A stretch of 64,000 nucleotides of DNA from contig JADGKB010000062.1 of NCBI GenBank assembly GCA_027604185.1, positions 18,640 to 82,639 of the forward strand, in the 5' to 3' direction. Positions within the stretch are counted from its first letter, which is position 1. Each line of letters begins with the position of its first letter. The position numbers and the translations under genes are program-made. Below are positions 22,068 through 33,500 of this stretch, piece after piece. The stretch is from Boothiomyces macroporosus (Eukaryota > Chytridiomycota > Chytridiomycetes > Rhizophydiales > Terramycetaceae). A model generated the notes under the pieces. It was not told the origin of the DNA. It saw only the letters and a program-made list of their open reading frames with translations, and ran no database searches.

Positions 22068-22803
22068 TGTTTTGGCGAAAAATCCACTACCCTTTTTATA
22101 CCAATGATATTTTCATGCGAGCGCCACAAAGTGACGAGTCAGGTGCCAGTATGGGACTTTTTGGACCCCCCAAAGAAAGAAGGAATGAGGAAGCTCAAGC
22201 TTCTGTCGTACAAGCAAGCTTATCAATTATCTATCCGTATTCCTTGACGTTTATTTCACGTTGCTGTCTAGTATTTTGGTCAGATTAGGAGCACAGATAT
22301 TTTGAATGATGTGAGTTTGACTAATGTTTGACGAGCCAAACATCAAAGCATGTAATACCCTTAATTTATTTTTGCTTACGTAGGAGAAACTAGCCCCTCT
22401 TGAGGCCAATTACTCTTAAAATGCTTTTAGGACACCTTATTGGCTCCAATGAAGGTTCTCTTAATTTCTCTCAAATGACATTATGAAACGGCGCACAGAT
22501 CGGATTGCATAAACTGGTATTAATAGTGCATAATAGGCTATAACTGCGTTACAGGTTCCAACTTTTTGCTCTCCAACCCCATCGTTTTCCAAGCGGGAAA
22601 TTCTCCGTGCATAATTACATTGTTTGAGAATTTAAAACAAACGTGAACGAGAGTTGCATGAAATTAAGCGGAACGGAAGAACTTCCGATATACCTAGAAT
22701 ATGAACCTCTTTTGTTCCAGCACTCTCCGCTTCATAATAAAATGTTCCAGAACGGTTCCACGTTTCCATTTTACTCATACAACTATCATTTTTCCAAATC
22801 TGA
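22068..22803. promoter_or_regulatory. Divergent intergenic region between kinase copy 2 and SENP8
   Basis: This 736-bp stretch has no credible ORF. It holds a TATAAAAA box (minus strand, 22093-22100) and the motif GAGTCAGGTG at 22136-22145 close to the kinase, then AT-rich sequence leading to the SENP8 ATG at 22804. I see no RNA gene or repeat. Confidence 0.5.
22136..22145. promoter_or_regulatory. Candidate shared promoter motif GAGTCAGGTG (kinase copy 2)
   Basis: This is the reverse complement of the CACCTGACTC at 11036-11045 in front of kinase copy 1. It lies 69-78 bp upstream of the copy-2 ATG, a similar distance but in the opposite orientation. Confidence 0.3.
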
Positions 22804-23436
22804 ATGGCAAAGAGAGAGTGCATTCTCGCTTATGGAGACGTTCAAATTTACAACGAGGATTTGGAGACACTGGAGCCTTGTCAATGGCTAAACGATACAG
22901 TAATAGAATTCGTATACGAGTACACTGAAAAAGAAGAGGAGTGCGATTTCATTGACCTAGTTCGCCCAGCTATAGTATACTTGATCGCTAATACAGATTG
23001 CGACATAAAATATACTAAAGATTACGTTTTTTTGCCACTAAATGATTCAGATGGCGACGGTGGATCACATTGGTCTCTGCTTGTATATTCAAGAATGGAG
23101 AATACGTTTATGCATTATGACTCGATGAATAATCGTAACGATTATGTAGCTGAAAGAGCGATCATTAATCTACAAAAGAATCTTGTGTGTAAGAATCCTA
23201 AACTTAAACATGTTAATACTCCACAGCAAGGGAATGGATATGATTGCGGGGTATTCGTACTGTATATTACACACTTGTTGGCAGATAGACTGAGAGAAGA
23301 CCAAGAATATGGGGGAAGACCTGATCCAACTCTCTGGGAAATTGAAGGTTCATTTGACCAGAGAGATATTGATGAGTGCAGAAAAGAGTTGTTTGTAATG
23401 ATATCTGACATGGCTGCAAAGTACCAAATAAAATGA
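22804..23436 (+). CDS. SENP8: SENP8/DEN1-like NEDD8-specific cysteine protease
   Basis: Single exon, 210 aa (human SENP8 212 aa). The Ulp1-type C48 peptidase fold is seen from PCQWLND at about residue 25 (the Trp that lines the diglycine tunnel), His89 in GGSHWSLL, Asp106 in HYDSM, the oxyanion Gln in TPQQGNGYDCG and nucleophile Cys148. The short length without an N-terminal extension is typical of SENP8 rather than of SUMO proteases Ulp1/Ulp2. It removes NEDD8 from substrates and can process the NEDD8 precursor, tuning cullin-RING ligases. Its stop is 54 bp from that of the convergent RINT1 gene. Confidence 0.92.
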   Translation: MAKRECILAYGDVQIYNEDLETLEPCQWLNDTVIEFVYEYTEKEEECDFIDLVRPAIVYLIANTDCDIKYTKDYVFLPLNDSDGDGGSHWSLLVYSRMENTFMHYDSMNNRNDYVAERAIINLQKNLVCKNPKLKHVNTPQQGNGYDCGVFVLYITHLLADRLREDQEYGGRPDPTLWEIEGSFDQRDIDECRKELFVMISDMAAKYQIK

Positions 23437-23490
23437 ATTTATTCTAAAGAGTTGTCAAGTACCAAGCCCTTCTTTCAATACATAATGGCT

Positions 23491-25150
23491 TTATTCAAGT
23501 ACAAATAGAGATAGAATCTTTTTCACTTCATTGCGCGACAATCCTTCAATACCACTATCAATCAAACTCACTTTTTCGTCTAATGGTTTCAGCAATACTT
23601 GTAACCCGACCATACTCTTTGGAATCTTTCCCAGTACTTGAAACTGGTTCAAATCAATCTCCAACTGCCTAGCACCCTCCATATCATACCTCTTCAGTAT
23701 AACATTATCAAACACGTATAAATCGTACTTTTGCATTACAAGCATCCATATATCATTGTCACCATTTAGTTCTTTAAGACTCTTGATAGTTTGTAATATA
23801 ATCACAAAATCTCTTGATACTATTCCTTTGTATTCCATATCAAAACTATATTAGAAACACTTACTATTTGACATACATTAGCGATGAATTCACAATTTCC
23901 GTATAAAACTCACTGGTAATTAAATCTAATAATTCTGATTGGAATTCAGAGTGCTGATCAATCAAATAATCGAAATTCGTCTTTCTTTCAAAAGACAATG
24001 TAATGTAAATCTGATCGAGTGTATCTTGCTCAATGGCATCTATAATTTGCTTGATTGATTCATAAATGCTTGTAATAATTCCTAGTTTCTTGTGCTTTTC
24101 TTTGGTTTGATTGACTGTAAAAAAAGTGTTTTTGTACTCGCTTACTTTAACTTGCAGTTGCTCCCTGTAGTATAATACTATAGAATAATAAGCACCAGTG
24201 AATATTTCCAGATTATCGATATTCAAATACTTGGATTTCTGTTTGATTTGATTGAGGATAGTGAATAAAATCATTGTTGAATTCTCAGTTTCTACATTCA
24301 ATTGGTGCTTTCCAATTTCAATTTCATGTTCTTTCCATTTACCAATATCCAATTCATTTAATAAATCAAATTGAATCTTTGGCTGGAATTCAATCGTCTT
24401 TAGAATTAGATCAATAAACTCATTGCTATTTGATATTGCAAGATCATTGTTCAACTTTTTGATCAGTATTGAAAACAGTGATTTCTTGTACTCATCCAAT
24501 GGATTATCCAAGTCGATTGATTCCACCATTGATTGGTTTTGAATATATTCCTTGTAGACATAATCAAAATAGTATTCCGGCTCCCATTAATTATTGTTAC
24601 CTTGTATTAGGATAAACTAACCTAGGATAAAAAAAAAGAAAACCTTGTTTGTTTCCTTTCCATGTTTGAAATGAAAATTAAACTTTTTCTTGAAATCAGT
24701 GGTAGTGTAATCCAACAAATGACCAAATTCTTTAAATTGAAACTTATCCATCAATTTCTGTAACGATCGCAAATCTTTTCCTTTTTTCAATTCTAAAAAT
24801 GTAGGAATTATTGTCTTTTTATAGTGCATATCGATTGAATCAATCAATCGCCTGTGATATTCTTTTTTAGGATTAAAAGATCCTGGAACCGAATTAAAAT
24901 TAACTTTTAATCTTTTCAGGATATTAAAGCCATCAATTATAGATTTAAACTGTATAAATTGATCAAAATCACAGTTCTTGAGTTCATACAGTCTTTCCAA
25001 CAGTCGTAAAAAGAGGTAATAGAATAAAGAGTAATCAATTGAATAATCCATCCTTTTCAAATGAAATGATTCCAGTCGTTTCTTGTATTCCTTGATTTCC
25101 AATTTGAAATTTTCTAGTTTTAGTTTCTCCTTTTCCAACTCTAGATGCAT
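23491..25150 (-). CDS. RINT1: RINT1/Tip20-family vesicle-tether subunit (Dsl1/NRZ complex)
   Basis: Exons 25150-24644, 24580-23865 and 23845-23491; 525 aa. The last intron is 19 nt; the first is an unusual 63-nt composite (see 24581-24643). The protein opens with a coiled coil, then helical blocks ending FKHGKETNK-PEYYFDYVYKEYI, the family's turn before the conserved core. The last exon has the RINT1-type sequence RDFVIILQTIKSL...QLEIDLNQF...GIEGLSRNEVKKILSLF. RINT1/Tip20 tethers Golgi-derived COPI vesicles to the ER. At 525 aa it is shorter than human RINT1 (792) or yeast Tip20 (701), mainly at the N-terminus, and unmodelled upstream exons have little room: only 23 bp separate it from the divergent F-box-like gene. 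Confidence 0.8.
24581..24643 (-). other. 63-nt intron made of three abutting GT...AG units
   Basis: In RINT1, reading along the minus strand, three units of 22 nt (24643-24622), 21 nt (24621-24601) and 20 nt (24600-24581) lie end to end. Each begins with GT (gtttt, gttag, gtaac) and ends with AG (cctag, acaag, gggag), and the middle one carries a CCTAAT branch-like sequence. Keeping the 21-nt middle unit as an exon puts a TAA stop in frame. Removing all 63 nt joins ETNK to PEYYF, the family sequence. Confidence 0.7.
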
Positions 25151-25173
25151 CCGATTTTTTAATTTTTTTTAAA

Positions 25174-26028
25174 ATGTTGAATAGCGACCTGCTCTTGATA
25201 ATATTCAAATTGCTGCAGCCAGCTATCCGGATTAATCTTGATAATTTCACTTCGGATTCTGGAATTGTTTATTCGAAAAACAAACCAATTTTATTAATAT
25301 TACTTCATGTCAACAAGTTGTTTCGAAGGACAGCATTAATGCATCCAATATTTACTTTTCTAAATCATTATCTATTATCAAAAAACAAGAAACCAAAAAT
25401 GATTTTACTGAATGAAATAAGAACAAATAACAGAATTCAAATATACCCAGGGATATTCAAATATGAATTAGAAATCGGCGATTTAATCTCGATGCTAAGC
25501 AAATACAATGACTGCCAACAACTTATTTTGGTAATGGACTGGTACGTGTTGGGGAACGAAGAACTACAGATAATTTCTCGATTCAATTTAAAAAAACTAG
25601 TCTTGCAAGGAATAGAAAACAAAAAAGTTTTAAAAGGATTCTCTTCAAAAACAATCAAAAAATTTTACAATTTTAACTTGGACTATCTTCATTTAGATTG
25701 CTACGGATTATCATTCAAAAGAATTCTTCCCTTATTATCAATCAAAGAGTTATCTCTTTGTAATTTAAAAGAAATTGATTTGGATCAAATAACGAGCTCA
25801 AAACTAACTGTATATTTCAGAAAAATTAATATTTATCGACTGGATCCAATACTGATGATGAATATCTTGATTAGTAACCAAACAAGGATAGAGCCGGAAA
25901 TAAGAGGAAGGTTTACTGGATTAGAAATCAAATTGGTTTATCAAGACCCAGACTTTTTGTATTCATTAGCAGAGAAATTGGGATTAAGAGTTAAAAGTAG
26001 AGGAACAAATTACCTTTTATGTCAATAG
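25174..26028 (+). CDS. F-box-like/leucine-rich protein
   Basis: Single exon, 284 aa. The N-terminus MLNSDLLLIIFKLLQ looks like the first half of an F-box helix, and HVNKLFRRTALMHP could be its second half. The rest is Leu/Ile-rich with irregular LxxLxL elements (LKKLVLQGI, YLHLDCYGLSF, IKELSLCNLKEIDLD), as in divergent leucine-rich repeats. It could be a substrate adaptor for an SCF ubiquitin ligase, which would tie in with SENP8 nearby, but that link is only inference. Its start is 23 bp from the RINT1 start on the opposite strand, a very short bidirectional promoter made mostly of A and T. Confidence 0.6.
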   Translation: MLNSDLLLIIFKLLQPAIRINLDNFTSDSGIVYSKNKPILLILLHVNKLFRRTALMHPIFTFLNHYLLSKNKKPKMILLNEIRTNNRIQIYPGIFKYELEIGDLISMLSKYNDCQQLILVMDWYVLGNEELQIISRFNLKKLVLQGIENKKVLKGFSSKTIKKFYNFNLDYLHLDCYGLSFKRILPLLSIKELSLCNLKEIDLDQITSSKLTVYFRKINIYRLDPILMMNILISNQTRIEPEIRGRFTGLEIKLVYQDPDFLYSLAEKLGLRVKSRGTNYLLCQ

Positions 26029-26122
26029 AATATTAGTTTGTTAAGAATCTTACTTTTGAGATCCTCGTTATTTATTATTTAGTATTGAAATCATTTCCGT
26101 GAAGACTATAATACCAAGGCCC

Positions 26123-26204
26123 AGAACCTTGTATGGACACCAGAGCTCCAAGTATAGGGACTAGAACCCGCTGTATTTGCACTAGAACTCTGAGTATAGG
26201 ATGT
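26123..26204. repeat. Degenerate ~21-bp tandem repeat, four units
   Basis: Units beginning AGAACC or AGAGCTCC start at 26123, 26142, 26163 and 26184, spaced 19, 21 and 21 bp, with a loosely conserved GTATAGG or GTAT core. They lie in the leader of the TBC-domain gene. Confidence 0.5.
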
Positions 26205-26271
26205 ATTACTCTGATATTTCACATGATGTTTCATATTCAAGCCACAGAAAAAAGTTTAACTCCAAGTTAAA

Positions 26272-27599
26272 ATGCATAAAGAGCCTCTTGACATGTTGCA
26301 GCAACTCAGTGATTTTTACAGAGATAATTCAGAATTATACTCCTCGTTCGATATCAATTCCTATGAACAGCTCACCGCTTCAGAAATGGCTCAGTTTGTT
26401 CTCTCTGTTCCTCAAAAGCTGGATGTGGTATTGGAAGACAAGTCGCTGGAAATTACTCCTTTAGGAAGCTTTGAAATATGGAGCGTAAATTAGTATTAAG
26501 TTAGACCGATCAAACACCTCCACCTAAATTTATCACAAGAAAGACAGTAGTAACCAGAAAAGAATTCTACAGCTGGTTTGACAGCTTTGGAAAATTAAAA
26601 GTACCTATTGGACAGGTGGAATATAGGATATTCTCTGGCGGGTTGGACTCTAGTATACGTGGCGAATGTTTTAAATTTCTATTGGGTGTATACCCTTGGT
26701 CCAGTACCACTGCGGAAAGAAACACTTATCGGGAAATCAACAAGAGTACTTATTCAAGGTATAAATTACAGTGGCAGTCTATTCTCGAGCAAAAAACAAA
26801 TTATCTGTACTCGCAATATCAGGAAAATTTGTTTAGAATTGAAAAGGATGTTGTCAGAACTGATCGAAATCATTCATTTTACCCTTCAATTGAAACTTCA
26901 GATCCTTCAGAAATGATTTCCAAATGTCCAAAAATGGGTTTACTAAGGGATATACTAATGACATTCACCAGCAGCTTTCCCAACAACGAACCTGGGTTTG
27001 TTCAAGGAATGGCAGACTTGTGTTCACCTCTACTAATCCACATTGAAGACGAAAGTGAAGCATTTTGGTGCTTTGCAGGATTAATGAACAAGAAAAAAGA
27101 AAACTTTAACAATGACGGTGCTGGTAATTATTACTAATTTAGGAATCAAGAGACAACTAGAACTGTTGCGTAAACTATTAAAAGTAATGGATTTACCATT
27201 GTACACAAAGTTGAACGAAATTGGATCCATGAACCTATTTTGCGCATTTAGATGGATATTGGTACTATTTAAAAGGGAATTTCCATTTGAACAAACAATG
27301 AAACTATGGGATACTTGTTTCTCTAATTACTACTCGACAGATTTCCATATATTCATTTGTTTGACAATATTTGAAACACACAGAAACGAAATAATTGGAC
27401 ATATTGAAGATACTGACGAACTACTATGCGTAACTAGAATTAACAATAGTTTATACACGGATTGAGTAACAAAATGGATTCCGACGCTATCTTGGCTTCT
27501 GCTGAAGATTTGTTTCTACAATTCAAAAAGATTTGCAAAGCCCAAGGGTGTTTGCAAGAAGGACGGCTAGATTTGGAAAAGGTTTTAGGCTCATTTTAA
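26272..27599 (+). CDS. TBC-domain Rab GTPase-activating protein (TBC1D15/Gyp7-like)
   Basis: Exons 26272-26484, 26505-27123, 27143-27429 and 27450-27599; introns of 20, 19 and 20 nt; 422 aa. The TBC domain begins at YRIFSGGLDSSIRGECFKFLLGVYPW, has the arginine-finger motif in IEKDVVRTDR and the glutamine finger in GFVQGMADLCSPL, and ends through FRWILVLFKREFPFEQTMKLWD. These catalytic fingers speed GTP hydrolysis on Rab proteins. The layout resembles TBC1D15/TBC1D17/Gyp7, which act on Rab7/Ypt7 at late endosomes and mitochondria. The usual N-terminal Rab-binding region is much shortened. The true start may be further upstream, since an overlapping frame from 26201 is also open. Confidence 0.82.
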
Positions 27600-27752
27600 A
27601 TAAATACTTTGTAATTCTATAGGGAATCAAAGTAGAATATAATGAGAAATGGTTTCCGTGCTCGATTAACAATCAAATAGAAGCCATGTTTAAGATAGCA
27701 TAATACAATGAGATGAAGGTTTATTTCGAGCATAGAATCAGTTTTACGCGTC

Positions 27753-28455
27753 ATGGCAAAGAACAAACGAGTCGATATTCAAAATGACAATGCTAGCACC
27801 ACATTCATTCTAGAACCAAAGCCAACACTACTAGAGCGTATTTCGAAACTCAAAGATATTTCCATCTACACAAACAAACCAATTTTTGTCAAGTTAGTAC
27901 TCTTGTTGACTCTAGTAACTCTAGCTAACTTAGATTTCAAGCACAGTATTGGGGATATATTTGGCAACACAATCGTCGTACTATGCCGTACCAATGTTTG
28001 TACAGTTCTTTATTACAGCTATTCCAGCATTAATAGCATTCAATTTTCTTAGATTGAAAAATCACAAAATGTCATTCTATTTAAACCTCATAGTAAGCAT
28101 GGTATAACACAGTGTGCTCTGTTTACTTTGGCAGTTTTCATTGCACTTTCGACCCTTTCAACCACAGCCAGTGCTTCAAAACTGCACAATGTAGCCAAAT
28201 GTAATTCTGGTAAATTCGATTAATTCAGATTGTGATTTACCAACGAATTCGGTATTCTCTTTTAGTTACAAATGTCAAAACTACTACTGCTCAAACGATA
28301 CTTTTAACTCGTACATGTCTTTGATTAGCACTTCTGTAACCGAAATCACTACTAGTACGATATTTCTTTTCATTCAAGTAAGGATTGCTAACGAGGTGTT
28401 GCTGTTTCACGTTTTAACAAATCGAATTGTAAAAAACAAGGAAGAAAATATATAA
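27753..28455 (+). CDS. Four-transmembrane (MARVEL/tetraspan-like) membrane protein
   Basis: Exons 27753-27914, 27934-28092, 28113-28209, 28229-28377 and 28396-28455; introns of 19, 20, 19 and 18 nt; 208 aa. After a hydrophilic N-terminus come helices at IFVKLVLLLTLISSTVLG, VPMFVQFFITAIPALIAF and LNLICALFTLAVFIALSTL, then a loop with five Cys (KCNSDCDLP, YKCQNYYCSND), then a fourth helix and a basic tail KNKEEN. The arrangement resembles fungal MARVEL or claud-like plasma-membrane proteins, but I cannot name a family. The 18-nt last intron is a multiple of three without a stop, so retaining it would add six residues. It ends 3 bp from the next gene's stop. Confidence 0.65.
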
Positions 28456-28458
28456 CGT

Positions 28459-30523
28459 TTATTGCTTTGAACTATTTGATCGTTTTCGAAGTAGTTTTAC
28501 AGGTACTGGCGGGGGTGGTTTATTTAATGGCGGTAGTGCAGCGTTCTTTGCAGCAGACTTTTGAGTTGATGCAAATACATTTGGGTTTCCATTTTGGCTC
28601 ATTTGACTGGGAGTGCGTTGAGGAGACAACAAGTTTTTACTGTCTTCTTTTTCCAGTTTAGACTCTGGTTGCTCTGTAATCGTATTGGAAACCCCATCGC
28701 GTTCTTCAATTACCGCAAATGGAGTGAACTCATGCGCTTGCACGTTTATTGATGGTACAGAGTAAGCAGAGTTTGATTTTTTTAACGAGTTTCTTGAAGA
28801 TGTTCTTCTGGAAAACCCTCCTCTGAAACTGCTATCTACATTTTCAACACTATAAGAAGGAAGTCTCGGTCTAACACTTGCTGGAGTATCACCCTGAAAG
28901 GAAGATCTACTACTTTCTGCAGGAGAGTTATCTTCTACTCTGATGGCCATTTTAGAGTATATAGAATTAACAGGCTTTTCTTGAGTATCTGCTACGGATA
29001 TTTCAGGCTGGGTAAGATTGGGGATGCTTGGGACTGAACTTTGAACGGCTAGTAAACTTTCAAGTCCTGAATATAGCTGAGAAAGAGTTTTGGAATACTC
29101 TATTAGCTCTGTGTATTTCCGCTGAGCAAATACTTTCCATTGCCCCAACCGAAATGTTTTATTTTCCTCCATAACACTTACAACTTTATATCGAGCAGCT
29201 TCTAGGTGCAACATGGCTTTTTGCTTTGCCTGTTTCGATTGCTGCCCTTTTTGCATATTGGTTGTAGATATCGACTTGTCAATATATTCCCGGATATACT
29301 TTGTTCCATCCCTTTCTCTGCTCTCTATTTGAGCAAGGAGAGTAACTTGGTCATCAAATAGCTGCAAGACCTGTTTAAAAACGGGGTTAGCTTCGGGATT
29401 TTCTCCAGGAAAGACCGTTTTTACGCTGTAAACACTAGGGATTCTGTTTAACGTTCCAGTCGCATTTGATTTTCTCTTTATGCTTGGATTAAACTTACTC
29501 TTATGATTTGTTGGAACCAGCAGGAGAGAAGGAGAATTAATGTTATCGCTGTTAATCCACTTTTGAAGGACAGTAAACAGCATTGAATTATCACCACATT
29601 GCTAAAGTCAAATAAGAGTTACCTCCAAATTGAAACTTGCAAGAAAGAAGAGCCAATTGAATATTTTACAGACATGCGTGATTTCCGTTAGCCTAAGGGC
29701 CTTCCACGAATACGAGCATCTTTCAGAATACCTTAACCACTTTTTCAAACTTTCCATTCGTATTTCCCTTGTTTGGAGCTGCTTGGGGCTGGCATATCCA
29801 ATTTTGAAAGTTCCCTTTACAGTTTCTTTTTTGTCCTTTGGGGCATTTGGAGGATTCAAGAAGCCTTTCATACTCTCATATATTGTAGAAAAGGTGTCCC
29901 ATAATTTTGAATATTGAAATAACAGTTCTTTGATAACCAAAGGAGTTCGCGTTTGTCTAATTGACATCAGCTCTACTTTTTTATCCTGTACCGACCTTTC
30001 TAATATTTCGTATTTCCTTTGGACTTTGGCATAGTTGGAAATCGTTTTGTCTTCGAGATATATCATGTCATCTTGAGTTACTGGAGATACTTTGGGGTTC
30101 TTCTTTGTTAGTGCAAGCAATTCTCGCTTCATTTTGATTCTACATTTGATTTCATGATGCAATTCACGTTCCATTGCGAGAATATCTTTTATATGATTCA
30201 AGTGCTCGTCAATGGTATCCAAAAACGTCCTTGAAAGAATGAAAAATTCTGTGGACAGCATAGACAATTGCTTCAAAATCCCAACAATAAATTCTCTTTC
30301 ATCATCATCTTCATCCTAATATTAGTTATACGTTACACTTCCCCAATGGACGGCATACAATTGAGTTTTTTCAAGCGTGTCGACAAAGTCCACTTTGGAT
30401 TAAAAATTATATACTCCACGATGATTTAAAATCAACCCCAGAATCAATAATTTCCATCAAATACTTTTTATTCTCTTTGCTGTGAAGAATTTCTAAATCC
30501 AGCTTTGAATTCAGACACCCCAT
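28459..30523 (-). CDS. Predicted N-acylated helical/BAR-like protein
   Basis: Exons 30523-30415, 30392-30337, 30315-29623 and 29601-28459; introns of 22, 21 and 21 nt; 666 aa. The start MGCLNSK fits the N-myristoylation rule (Gly2, Ser6) with Cys3 for palmitoylation, as in membrane-attached kinases and G proteins. Then come long amphipathic helices (residues ~60-220), a Ser-rich linker, a second helical block (LFDDQVTLLAQIESR... to LYSGLESLL) and a disordered C-terminus with Ser/Arg and a final Pro-rich PPPPVPVKLLRKR, a possible SH3 ligand. The helix pattern recalls BAR or Pil1-type membrane scaffolds, but no diagnostic motif was found. The function is unknown. A cortical scaffold is the best guess. 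Confidence 0.6.
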
Positions 30524-30579
30524 TGCAGCTTGAAATTCTTGTCGCGTAAAATGACAAACTTGATTTATTAACTAAATTA

Positions 30580-33500
30580 TTATCTTCCTCTGCCTCGGCC
30601 AAATCCATCACGGTAGCCACGTGGATCTCGTTTCTTCCATTCGAAATCTCTTTCTCGGTCATGCATTATCTCCCCAGAAGGACCGTACATCCTTTCACGG
30701 TCCAGCTGCTCTCTTGGTGGGCCAAATCTATCATTGAAATTATCATGAGCCCGGTAGTTCTGATGATAATATGGTTTGGGGAAATAAGGTCTTCCTCTTC
30801 CACGATTTGAATATTGATGTGGCGGAATAAATCTGTCATTTGGACCTTGAAAGCGTTCTGGACCATTTGGAGGGAATCGTTCCCCCGAATTGTGAGAAAA
30901 CCTGTCATTTGAACTTGGGGGAAATCGGTCAGCAGTGGGAGGGTATCTTTCATTAGAGTTCTGAAAACGATCACTAGGGCCAGTATATCTATCTCTATTG
31001 TCAAAAGAGTTCCACGAATCTTCACGACGATCATGCTGCCTGAAGCCCATTCGTTTGTCGTTACTATCTATCCGTGTTATTTCATCCTTCATTCCTCTTG
31101 GATCAATATCTCTGCTCATACTCTCTGCACGATGATCCCTTTCGCTCCACGAATCTCGTTGAGATGTAATGGTTGGACTTCTATATTGAACTTTTTCTCG
31201 TGGAATTCGATCACTGGCTGGCGGGAAGCTTTCTCGATAGCTTCTGCCATAAGGAACCCGCTCTGGAGCTTTATCTATTTCTCGATCATCTTTTAACCCA
31301 TGCATTGGCTCGCTTTCCCTTCTTTCCCTGTATCCTCTATCATTGTCTCTCCAGCCCTTCGATTCATATGACGTGTATCTTTCGTATTCAAGAATATCTG
31401 AATTGTAACGGGGCGGTTCGCGATGTTCCATTGTGCTCTTTTCATAGGTTGAGTAAGATTTGGGATGTATATGGTCAGAAACAGGCTTGGGCGAAGACTG
31501 TTCAAAAGTGTTACTTTCTTTTGTAGACTCCACATTTTGATCTGGAGTAACAATTTCGCCTACTTCACTCGGTTGATATTCAGGGCTGTTGCTAATTTTC
31601 ACTTCTGAATTTTCGTTTCCAACATCGGTTGTCAAATTTTCGGAAGGCGGCTCTATTTCAGCAACAGAGGATTCCAAATTCGAAGGTTCTTCACTCGCTG
31701 CTTCATTCATAGGGTGAGTTTCTGTGGATGGCATAACAAAAGACTTTTGCTTCATAAAATCTCGTAATGAAACTCTTTTAGGCTCCACCTTCTCAGCCTC
31801 GTCTTCTTGCACAGTATCCTTTGCTTCCCCGTCGTCTTGAATTAAAGACTCTATGTCTTGCTTCTCCATAGATTTATCTTCCACCATTTCAAAATCTTCG
31901 AATGAGCTGTCAACTGTTCGTGACGGTTCTTCTCCAAATAGCAATTCTTCCATTTCGGTGTTGGATATCTCCAAGTTGCTGTCTTTGGTTTCATCAGCTT
32001 CCTCCATAGTAGCAATTTCGCCTTGCTCGCTCTCTGATCCAGGTGTTTCTTCTATCTCGTTTTCGAATCTTTCCAGTATAATTTCGTCCTGATTTAAAAG
32101 GTAGTTCCACATGATCAAGTCCTTATTATTACTTTCCGCTGCAACTTGGACTCCCCTTTGCCGTTTTATTTCAAATTCAGATAGTGTGTCATAAAACTCA
32201 CTTGTTGGGATATCAGGATCTGCAAATTAATCAAATTATACCTCCAAATTTAGATCTCTTGAAATTTTCTGCAAAAGAAATTGTATCATTTACATAACAG
32301 GTAGTATCTTCTTCACAGATGCATGAATAATGACAATACCCATCGCCTGGTTGTAGTATAATTTCCTCTCCTTGTTTAATAGCTTTTGTTGTGAAAATGC
32401 CTAACCTTGGTCTATCGGAAAATGCAACTGGTGGATCTACAAAATCTGAGTTTTGCAATGATTGAGATAGTTTTTCACTATTAATCAACTTGCGATCTCC
32501 AATTTCAGAATAGTCGATAGCCCATACAAGTTTCAAAGTAGCATTACATCTTTCCAAATCATTCTCATTCGCACCGCAACATGATCGAACGAATCTGCCA
32601 TCAAACCCACCAAACTCTCTGGAATCTATCCACAATTGCGATTCCTGAGACTGTTCAACTCCTGGAACACAAAACACAAAAGGTGGAGCCAGCAAGGCAG
32701 GACTGGATCGATTTTCTTTACATATGGGTATCAAAGATTGTACTTGATCTTTCTTGTCCAAATCAACCTTTCCACTGATAACTCCCATAATTGAAGATAC
32801 AAAGCAGCCAGAGTCCATATTTTCAGTTGCAAACAACCCCATCTTTTTAGCTCCTGAGCAATATTTTTGGTCTACTGAATCATAGATAGCTTTAAAATTC
32901 AATGAAAATTCGTCTTCCAACATTGCAACTGCGTCTGGCAAACTTTCAACTGGGTTATTTGGCTTTTCTGATAGATTTGGAATAATATCTAAAACTTGAA
33001 ACAATGGAAACGTATCAGTCTTGGTTTGAATCGACTCTAATGCATCCTTTGCAAATGGAGTAATCAAGCATCGAGAACAGCTAGCAAATATTTGTAAATT
33101 GGAAGCGTATTCTTCTTCATAAATGGTTGAAAACCTAGTCTGCAACTCCTTTGAAAAGTCTTTTTTACGAATTATAAATGGATCTGGAGAAGACTGTCTC
33201 GACTGGATCTGGGGGACACTATGCAGCCGAGGTCTTCCTCTCGGTTTCTGTCTTTCAAACTCCATTGCAATATCATTCCCGATAGAATCTTTAAATTTTT
33301 TTCGTGGTGGAGACTGCATCATATCCTTGTTCTTTTTCTTTCTTCCGTCGATAGCTTTTAATCCGATTTCAGGCGATTCTTTCCTTTTCCTCGGAGATGG
33401 CTTTTCAAATCTCTCCATTCGCTTCTTCTTTTCTTCAACTTTCTTGCCTTTGCCAGAATCCTTCATCCTCTTTCCTTGAAGAATAATTGCTCGCTAAGTC

